A stretch of DNA of 55,791 bases from Parachlorella kessleri (lineage: Eukaryota; Chlorophyta; Trebouxiophyceae; Chlorellales; Chlorellaceae): NCBI GenBank assembly GCA_001598975.1, contig BBXU01000763.1, positions 1 to 55,791 of the forward strand, written 5' to 3'. This document shows, in pieces, positions 48,201 through 55,791 of this stretch. The position numbers were made by a program, and so were the translations under genes. Below the pieces are notes generated by a model that had not been told where the DNA came from, searched no databases, and saw nothing but the letters and a program-made list of their open reading frames with translations. The first letter of the stretch is position 1. Every line of letters starts with the position of its first letter.

Positions 48201-49441
48201 ACTGTGAGGGAAGTGGGGCGGGTAGATGCCTGGTGCTACTTCCTACTTAAAACACATAGGCCCCTCTTCTTGTAGCATGTCCGTTATGTCATGTGTGTTG
48301 GCGCAGCATGCCTTGCTGCTCCGTGTTGCCTCCCAAGATTCAACTCCTCTCCACCACTGTTATGCAGGGTTGCATCCTGTCAGGTGCTGGGTGGTGCCGT
48401 GCCCCCACACATCACCAGTGTGCTTTCCATTCGTGCTTGCTGATGAATGGCAGTGTTCATGTTCTTTCCCATCCAGGTGGTCCCCGTGGCGCCTCCTGCC
48501 GAGGCGTGGATTGAGCAGGCCAAGGCCGGTGGGGTGCCTGAGCTGGCGGCCAAGGACCTGGCTAACATGTGAGTCACACAGTGTGTCATGGATTATGGCA
48601 GAGGACATAGCCAGCATGGGTGGCATGGTGAGCATGCCAAAGCGTGCAGGTGTGGTGAAGCTGGGCTGCCAAGGACCTGGCCAACATGTGAGTGTCACAC
48701 AGCTTGTTATATTTACTCAGGGAGGCCTGTCGTGCGAACAGAGTTGAAGGCAAGCTGTGGTGACAGGGGCTCTGCACTTATGCTTTGGGGCCTGCCTGAG
48801 TACCGATCCAGTAATTCTCTCCCCAAACTACAGATATATTTATCGCAAAGGCGTGGCCAGCATGGTTGGCATGGTGAGCAAACAAGGACGAGTAGGTGTG
48901 ATAAAGCTGGGCTACGCAGCCTTGTCCAACATGTAAGGCAGCGCAGCCTGTCATAAATGTGTCAACTGTGCAGCATGATGGCCCTGCGAGGTATTCCTCA
49001 TCCTGTGCTTTCTGGCGTTTGTTCCTGTGCAGGTGCCTCTTCTACCAGCATGTCGACATGACAGCGCTGCGCAGCTTGGACGCCACCAAGGCGGTGTACC
49101 CACAAGTCCTGGTGAGTTGAGCCAAGTTGTGGCGCGTGACAATCATATGCGATGCGCCTAGATGTGGTTCTCTCGAGCTGGCTCTCGTCCCAGGCTGACT
49201 AAAACGTGCATCCTACGCACTTGCACCTATCTTAGCAGCAGTGCCACGGGTGGCGAACCGTAGAACAGAAGACGGTTGTGGCGCTTTACCTTGTCGATGC
49301 TGTCTGCTGCATTTGTACAGGGTCGGTCTGTTTCATTTGTGCATGATCTGCGTGCAGACTTTGTCCCTCCCACTGTGTCTGCAGAACCTGGACGCTTGGC
49401 TCGAGAAGCACAAGCAGGCCTTCTTGGATGCTACTGCCTGA
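45254..49441 (+). CDS. NmrA-like family NAD(P)-binding Rossmann protein
   Basis: Member of the NmrA/HSCARG (NMRAL1) atypical short-chain dehydrogenase group, whose known members bind NADP(H) and act more as redox sensors than enzymes. Twelve exons: 45254-45409, 45669-45747, 46153-46233, 46450-46535, 46773-46834, 47106-47152, 47273-47343, 47663-47746, 47998-48069, 48477-48568, 49033-49111, 49385-49441 (321 aa). The nucleotide-binding loop is GATGQQGG (10-17), and VRALTRDPAS follows beta-strand 2, with Arg suited to NADP phosphate. Other family blocks are ADFEDPASLEAAFQGADAVF, QGKNMVDAAKKTGVGHFVWS, VPHFDTKAEVEKYL and TSFFLENMLP. The intron after exon 9 starts with GC (AAG|GCAAGG), needed to keep the frame. 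Two introns carry tandem duplications. The catalytic Tyr-x3-Lys of true dehydrogenases is not evident. Confidence 0.9.
45930..46009 (+). repeat. exact 40 bp tandem duplication in an NmrA-like gene intron
   Basis: The 40 bp unit beginning CACTTGTCCCAACAGGCATA and ending GCTGCTGTAG occurs twice with no mismatch or gap, at 45930-45969 and 45970-46009. The absence of divergence suggests a recent event. Each unit contains an AACAG and a TGTAG that could act as splice acceptors. Confidence 0.95.
48540..48940 (+). repeat. tandem copies of the NmrA-like exon 10 end and donor in the following intron
   Basis: The end of exon 10 (GCCAAGGACCTGGCTAACAT then GTGAGT, from 48549) recurs at 48668 as GCCAAGGACCTGGCCAACAT then GTGAGT, 119 bp later, keeping the donor intact. 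A more diverged third copy ends CCTTGTCCAACATGTAAGG near 48920. A second shared block (GCCAGCATGGGTGGCATGGT) occurs at 48611 and 48856. Confidence 0.8.
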
Positions 49442-50288
49442 CGTGTGCCGCTTGTCAGCCACGCACTGGCACAGCCCAAGGCGGCCGACAGGGCAGCGGA
49501 GGCCCTTCTGGAAGGGGGCGGTGATTTCATACTTGGCAGAAAAACAGTGCAGCATAGCAGCGCAAGCTTCCATCTGGCCCAGGCTCCACTTTTGCTGTGT
49601 TGGATGCCCTGGCCTGTTGCATAAGCATCCAGTGACATTCATGAGATTATGTACGTATATCAACAATTGATGCCGTTGTGGCTTTTTGTGTGCTTAAATG
49701 GTGCCTGTGCCATGCATTTTTACTATCACATAGCTTGTACGAGCTTCCGTCCATGTACAATATGCAAATTTTACAAAGCTCACTTTGACAGTCCCAGACA
49801 AGATTTAGCTCTGTAGCGCATCGACCCGGGGTTCATACCTGTTCAATAGAAGAGTACCAGAGAAGGGTACCAGGCACTCTTGGAAACGGTGCTGGATTGC
49901 AGCGTTCATGAGAAACGTGGGTCACAGCTGCAGAGCACGTCAGAGCCCTCAGCATGCCCTGCTAGATAAGCATGACCCACCCGGTGGTGACCTTCTCTTT
50001 CCCACCAGCCTTCAAGGTGGGCTCCACGACACAACTTTCTGCCCTCCCACTGTCACCTGCATCCTGGCCTAGGAAGGTAAACTCGACCTAGCCCAAAATG
50101 GTTGTCAGGCTCTGCCCCTGCATGGCCAGCCCAGCTGCTACGCTGTTCTCAAAGCACACCCTAACGCTCCTGCAGGCTCATCTCCCACGGCTTGCAACCT
50201 GAGCTCCAAGCATCACTGCCCCACCACCACTCAAAGGTTCACTGAGCATGCCCCCGTGGGCAACGCTGCACCCTCCCCGGATTACACC
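49442..50288. other. convergent spacer after the NmrA-like gene
   Basis: This stretch holds the 3' untranslated region of the NmrA-like gene and an AT-richer segment (49640-49800). No gene was recognised. The repeat array derived from the JmjC/kinase-like gene begins immediately to the right. Confidence 0.45.
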
Positions 50289-50850
50289 TAGTACTCGTCC
50301 GGGCACTCCTGCACTTCCTCCAAGCTGGCTGCCTCCCACAGCTCGGGCCTGCGCTTCATGGCCGCCGCTGCCACTACACCTGGTACTCATCAAGCGCACC
50401 CCCCCAAAGCTGCTGCTGCACCTCCTCCAGGCTAGCTGCTTCCCACAGCTCCGGCCTGCGCTTCATGGCCGCCTCTGCCACCTACACCTGGCACTCATCT
50501 AGCACCCCCCACAGCTGCTGCTGCACCTCCTCCAGGCTAGCTGCTTCCCACATCCCCCGCCTGCGCTTCATGGCGCCTCTGCCATCCCCCGCCTGCGCTT
50601 CATGGCGCCTCTGCCACCTACACCTGACACTCATCTAGCACTCCCCAAAGCTGCTGCTGCACCTCCTCCAGACTAGCTGCCTCCAGACTAGCTGCGCTCA
50701 GGCCTGCGTTCCATGGGCGCCTAGGCCAATACACTCCGCCACTACATTCTGCAACTACGCTACTGGTACTCATCTAGCACTCCCCAGAGCTGCTGTTGCA
50801 CCTCCTCCAGGCTGGCCGCCTCCCACAGCTCCGGCCGCCGCTTCAAGGCC
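50289..50850 (-). repeat. five-unit array of the JmjC/kinase-like gene's last coding segment, four units past the stop
   Basis: The intact unit (50764-50850) encodes RRPELWEAASLEEVQQQLWG and LDEYQ before the stop. Degenerate copies follow in the transcribed direction, anchored at YACTCRT near 50628, 50492, 50384 and 50292, against 50767 in the gene, so the spacing is 139, 136, 108 and 92 bp. Each copy still ends with a DEY- or DEC-like triplet and a nearby TAG. One copy (50480-50620) has an internal 32 bp duplication. Confidence 0.85.
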
Positions 50851-53800
50851 GCTTCCACTAAGTCCAGCTCATGAAGGAGCGTGTAGCAGGTGGCCACATA
50901 GCTCAGGCGCATGGGGACGCCCTTGCCGTTGCTGCTGCTCTCGCCGAGGGAGGGCTTGCCAACGCCAGATGATGACACGGATGGGGTAAGCTGCAGCGGC
51001 CCCTGGCCAGCATGCTGTTGCTGTTGGTAGTGGTTGGACTGCCGGCAGCCCAGCATGGCGAGCATGGCACATGTTGAGGCGCCGCTTGCACCGCCCCTGC
51101 TGCTGCTGCTGCTGCTGCTGGCTTCAAGCTCCTGCTGCCGCTGGCGGTATGCAGTCAGGCAGGCGGCAAGGGCGTCGGAGTTGCACCTGCGGCAATGTTG
51201 GGCAGCCACGATTGCAAGGGGCGTGTGTCACAGAGCACACACAAGCCCGGCTCCGTCTGTGGCATATCAATGTTGCCAATGCCAACAAGGTCGGGTGCAA
51301 GCCACACCAGCTCATGACACATGAGTGCTTCTCCACCACCACTGTAAGCTGAGTAGCCGGCCCAAGGGGGAACGGCACTGCTCTTTTCAATCAGCATGGC
51401 CGTGGGGAGCCCACTCCCCACCCAACCAACACCTGCCCTACCAACGCTGCGGGCCCAGTCAACATGTAACACGCCAGTCACCTGAAGCTGCGTAGCAACA
51501 GTGGTGGTAGGTCCCACAGTGGGTCTCCCTGGCCTCCATCGGCAAAGTCTATCAGGACTGCCTTGCACCCGCCGCTGCTTGCGGCGGCAGCCGCCTCACA
51601 AGCAGCAGGCGGGGACGTCCTCTCCCCACCCTGGCAGGTCTGTACGGCAGCCACTTCCCGGCTGGGAGCTGGCAAGCCCTGAAGGAGGATGTTTTCGGCG
51701 GTGAGATCGCCATGCACCCAGGCAGGCAGCGGGCAACAGGAGCCAGCTGTCGCCGGGGAGAAGCCCAGGAGTTGAGACACGTCCTGCAGAAGCAGCAACC
51801 CACGTCAGGAGGTCCGGGAAAACAACACAACCAGAGAGCAAGCAGCACAGCACGGCACAGCGCGCGGGTGGCATGAGCAAGCCGTGTACCACACGCCGTG
51901 GGCAGTCCCAGCCACACAAGCCCAACCCCAATCGCACCATTTCAGATGCTTGCTCCTGGCTGAGGCAGGCTGGTCAACCTCAGACAAGGGAAGGTTACAG
52001 TTGGCGGCTTTGCAGGGGAGAGCAGAGGCAGGCACTTGCGGCGTTGCCTTGAGAGCCCAGAAGTAGGCATAGTCTAGCAAGGTTGCGAACCTAATACATC
52101 ACTCAGTAGTAGACACAGTGCGGCGACCTTCACACACGCTCCCCTGCACCGTCTCCCAGGGCTTTGACATACCACAGCACACATACCTTGGGCAGGTAGC
52201 CCTCCACCTGTTCTGCCAGGTGTGGCGGCAGCAGCCCTTCCCAGGCATGAGGCCGCAGCGCTCGCTGGCGCCGATGCTCCAGGAAAGCCAGGAACGGCTG
52301 CCAGGCAGCAGCAACACCTGCTCCTGGCCCTCCTGCTGCTGCTTCTGGGGCGGGATCCTCCCCTCCTAGGAGCCTCGGCTCTGCTGGAGCAGCCACGGGC
52401 GATGCAGTCGGCTGGGGCAGACGCTGCTGCTGCTGCTGCCTTGCTCCAGTCGCACCCCCTTCTGGCTGCAGCAGCCGCGCCCGCTTGGCAGCTGGTTCTG
52501 CTGGTACACATTGCTCTGCCCCGTTGGGAACAGCCCTGCCGCCCCTGACATGCTTGCTGCCGTGGTCGGCTGCACTGCTGCCCTTGCCGGTAGCATCATT
52601 CTGATGCGCCCGGGTGGCTGGTTCCAGGCGCACGTCAGGGAACAGCTGCAGCTCGGCGGGCAGGTCTAGTGGCATGCTGCTCAGCTTGAGGACCTCTTCA
52701 TGGCAATCCACACGTTGGTCAGACGCAGCTCCTGGCTGTGTGCCACCTAGACGTCCATCAGCTCCTGCTGCAGCTGCTGCTGCTGCGCCCTCAGCTGCCC
52801 TGGCCCAGGCCGACTTGTCAATTCTGCCATGCACGCTGCTCCACGCTGTGCCCCGGTGGCTGACCCACGCTGTGCAAGCTGCGCTGGCCGCGTTGTGCCC
52901 GCTGTGCCCTGCTGCACCGCAGCCACATGCCACCTCCTGCTGCTCGCCATTGGTAACCCCTCCAACAACATTGTGTTGGCAGGACTGCTGAGGGAGCGGC
53001 AGGGCATGGAAGTCAGCGAGAGCCCTGCCTGTCCCTGCGGCAACCTGCTGCCACTCCTGTAGGCCTAGCTGGGGCTGCAGGCTGCCGAGCGTCACCCCAG
53101 CAGCCTTCCTGACAACCAGGTAAGGCAGCCAGCAGTGGCTGCTGCTGCTGCTGCCGCCAATGCGGCCGCCCTCTCCACCGCCGCTGACCTGTCCTTGCTG
53201 TAGCGCTTGTTGCTGCAGCGTGTTGACGCCTGCTTTGCCCGCTGAGCATGCTGTGTCCTGCTCTCCTTGTGGTTCTCCATTAATGACAGCACCTGCCAAC
53301 AAACCCTGGCATCGATCCCACAGCGCACCATAGCGCAGCAGGGCTAGCGTGTCACCGCCTCCGACCTGCCTGATGCCATTGGTGATAGAAATCGAGGGGT
53401 CATGCTGCACCTGCTGCGCAGCACTGTTCATGCTGCGATAGGCAGCCGCCTCCATCTGCCAGGTGGCCAGCCCTGGCGGGTAAAACGCGGTATTGAAAAT
53501 CTTAATAATGTAGCCAGCCACCTGCGGCAGCATGGTAGGTAAGCACCAGGTAAGCCACCTGCTGCTCCCAACAAGCCAGGCCCTGCGCTCACGGTAACAA
53601 GCAACGTCCAAGGATGCAACCCCCTCGGTTAGCAGGGGACAGGCAGGTATAAGCAAGCCCCAGATCCTACTATGCTGAGCTGGTGCACAGGCGCCAAGGC
53701 AAGGCGGTAGGACCCCACCACTTGGTATGTGTTCACACAATAAGCCGACTAAGTGTAAGCCCTCAGAACATGCACCCACTGATGAGAGACCCACATTGCC

Positions 53801-55539
53801 CCCATAAAGGCACTAATGAGTAGCTCACGCTCCAAACTTTCATAAGAGATGTGGCGAAGTCTCCCTTGAAAACCCACCTCAAAAACAACGGCTTCCCCGC
53901 TCGCAAGAGGGAAGGTCTCCACAGGCTGAGGGGCTGGCAGGCCTGCATGGACAAATATAACAATACAATTGCACGAAGTCTGACCAATCCCCCAAGAGCT
54001 ACTCTATGTGCATGAACTATGCTGAGAAACGCCAGTCTTATTTCCGTGATACTAAGACCTTGGGCCCATGCACCCTCGCTCAAATGGGTTGTCAGCCTCT
54101 CACCAAACCGCAGCACTGCCAAGGCCTCATAGTCAAAATAAGCACCACAGGTAAAAAGAGGCCCCCCACCCCTCTTGCCTGCTGCTTCACAGACCCTCTC
54201 AAGCCTGCGCCTCCAGTCCGCCAGGTCAGTGTAGCGCACCGCCAGCTCAGCAAGGCGCGGGCGCAAGGAAGGCTCCCCCACCCACATGGCCCTCAGCCAC
54301 CGCCCCAGCACCCCGCCTCGGTCAAAGCCTAGCACCGCCTCCCTCAGGTGGGCTGCCGCGTCCCTTGGCATGCCAGCATGGGTACCCTCATCAGTGTCGC
54401 TGCTGCTGTTGCCGCTGAGGCTATTGCTAAAACCGCCATGTGGGGACGTCCTGCCAGAAGCAGCACCCGCAACGGCAGCTGTGTCATTTGCAGCATGCGG
54501 CTCAGCAGCCCTACTTGCGCCACCCTCCTCCTGCTGCTCTTGTCCCAGTGGAGCAATGTGCTCGTCGGCTTCCTGCTGCGCCTGCTGCCGCTGCGCCAGG
54601 AATGCTGGGACCAGGCTGTCGTCAAAAAGGGTGCCCGCCCCCAGTGCCAGGAAGGCCACTACGGCCTCCAGGTTGGCAGGACTGACGAAGTTCTGAGTCA
54701 CGGCCACTGTCATGTCCAGGTTGAGCACACAGTGCCACCAGCCTGCAGGAGGGTGGGCAAGTGGGGTTAGTGACAAACCACTCACGTAAGGACGCAAGTC
54801 CCAGGTTTGAGATCCTAGTGCAAGAGCGGTGCAGGCATTGGCGGGCGGAGCGGCATGAGGCGTCTCATGGCATGCCGTCTTCCCGCTCATGCATGCGTAA
54901 GTGAGGAGCTATGCTGGGTCACAAGGATGCCGCACGGCGCCAAGTCCGAAGCGAGGTATGCTTGCCTGAGGGGAGGAAAACGGTCTCCCCGGGGTTCTGG
55001 ATCACCTCCAGTGGCCGGTGCTCGGGGGGCAGGTGGGGGTACACCTGCCAGTGGGGTTCAAGGGCAGCACAGCTGTGAGCCACAGAATGGAGGGTTTGAG
55101 GTACGTACGGTGCAGGTAGGTAAGCAGTTGTTTGCTGGCCCAGGATAGGCATGGGATCGCATAGCAAACCTCCTAGAGAGGACTTCCAAGGGAGCAAGGC
55201 GGGGTCTGGGCCCATAGCAGTCAGGTTTGTCAACCCATCCACGCCGCTGCCCTGCGTTCCTGGTACACAGTGTTCCATTTGGCGCTGCGGCAGGGACTGT
55301 ACTACCCCTGTGAGGCAGCGTGCGCACCTCGAGGAACCACTGTAGGGAAAGTAGGTCCCAGGGCCCCATATACACCCAACCCCCGCAGTCTCAAATACCA
55401 TCATGAGGCAGGCTACCCACCTCGAGAAACCACTGCAGGGAGGTGGGGCCGCGGAAGTCCGGCTCGCCCGAGGCGTGCACATGGACCATCACCCCCGGGG
55501 GCACCTTGCCGGGGGGGTACAGCGCCCAGCGCTTGCGGC
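50760..55539 (-). CDS. JmjC/cupin_8 - aminoglycoside/choline-kinase-like fusion protein, 5' end outside window
   Basis: Resembles the plant F-box/JmjC/APH fusion (At1g78280 type), a putative 2-oxoglutarate oxygenase joined to a small-molecule-kinase-like domain. Visible exons: 55421-55539, 54966-55044, 54104-54742, 53641-53669, 52187-53521, 51482-51783, 50760-51186 (about 975 residues). The JmjC part shows [35 protein letters not shown] (distal iron-binding His in WWH) and VAVTQNFVS; the proximal HxD should lie in a missing upstream exon. A 29 nt micro-exon joined to the next gives VGSGACLYLPVAGYIIKIF, like the kinase N-lobe start in the plant protein. The catalytic loop is HGDLTAEN and the metal site LIDFADGGQGDPLWDL. 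Long Gln/Ser/Gly-rich inserts, partly from CTG runs, interrupt the middle. The intron after 54966 starts with GC. An F-box would be expected upstream. Confidence 0.82.
51097..51120 (-). repeat. (CTG)8 microsatellite encoding a poly-Ser run
   Basis: Eight CTG triplets on the plus strand lie within the last exon of the JmjC/kinase-like gene and are read as a serine run on the minus strand. Similar CTG-rich patches at about 52420-52440 and 53130-53160 encode further low-complexity inserts in the same protein. Confidence 0.85.
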
Positions 55540-55791
55540 CTGCAGTGTGGGGGCATACCGACGGGAGAGCTCAGCAGCCGGGGAGCCCTCACAGCCTTCA
55601 CTACAGACAAGCCTCCAGTGGTGGTCTTCTGCAACTACAGCTGCGCAGGTGGCCAAGGCTGCCAATGCCTGGACTCCTGCAGCTGGGAAGAAACAGGCAA
55701 GCAGCTGGCCCTCCAGCGAGCTTGTCCTCCAGAATTAAGACAAGCGCTCTACACAGCCACGGTTCAAGAGTTCTAGGCTAGCTCGCTCGCG
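55540..55791 (-). other. intron reaching the window edge
   Basis: Upstream of the acceptor at 55540 on the minus strand I find no stretch with the expected HxD-containing JmjC sequence, so the rest of the window is read as intron of the JmjC/kinase-like gene. Confidence 0.5.

Overview
This window is nuclear DNA from a photosynthetic eukaryote, most likely a chlorophyte green alga (a trebouxiophyte-like genome would fit, but that is only an inference). It carries nuclear genes for a plastid isoprenoid enzyme (HDS/IspG), the photosystem II protein PsbO and a Rubisco activase-like AAA+ protein. Every recognisable gene is broken into many short exons by roughly 100-900 bp introns (one reaches about 1.2 kb) with GT-AG (sometimes GC-AG) ends. 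No bacterial operons, CRISPR arrays, rRNA or convincing tRNA genes were seen. All gene models were built by eye from homology, splice motifs and reading phase. For the nine modelled genes phase is conserved across every proposed junction.

Layout. 1-2685 (-): gene with a CXXC half-finger and a TFIIS N-terminal domain, running off the left edge. 2686-10222: a gene-poor stretch with decayed, partly inverted copies of a kinase-like or membrane-protein family. 10223-18278 (-): HDS, 18 exons, 743 aa. 19130-21410 (-): YIF1, 6 exons, 307 aa. 21601-30599 (+): an unrecognised coiled-coil protein with TPR-like repeats, 17 exons, 837 aa, starting 190 bp from the YIF1 start in a divergent pair. 31436-33215 (+): adenylate kinase 6, 6 exons, 175 aa. 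34736-38325 (-): PsbO, 12 exons, 296 aa. 39431-43862 (+): Rubisco activase-like AAA+ protein, 11 exons, 447 aa, divergent from PsbO. 45254-49441 (+): NmrA-like Rossmann protein, 12 exons, 321 aa. 50760 to beyond 55539 (-): JmjC/cupin_8 plus aminoglycoside/choline-kinase-like fusion, 5' end outside the window.

The genes do not form one pathway. HDS makes plastid isoprenoid precursors. PsbO stabilises the water-splitting cluster, and the activase-like protein probably remodels Rubisco or a relative. AK6 and the CXXC/TFIIS-N protein act in ribosome assembly and transcription, and YIF1 in ER-Golgi traffic.

The most striking recurring pattern is tandem duplication of exon-intron junctions. At six or more places in three genes, short units (about 30-120 bp) holding an exon end plus its splice site are repeated inside the neighbouring intron. 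The last coding segment of the JmjC/kinase-like gene is also repeated four times past its stop codon. I did not find a clearly new multi-gene system; these junction duplications, as possible snapshots of intron gain or splice-site turnover, are the best lead.
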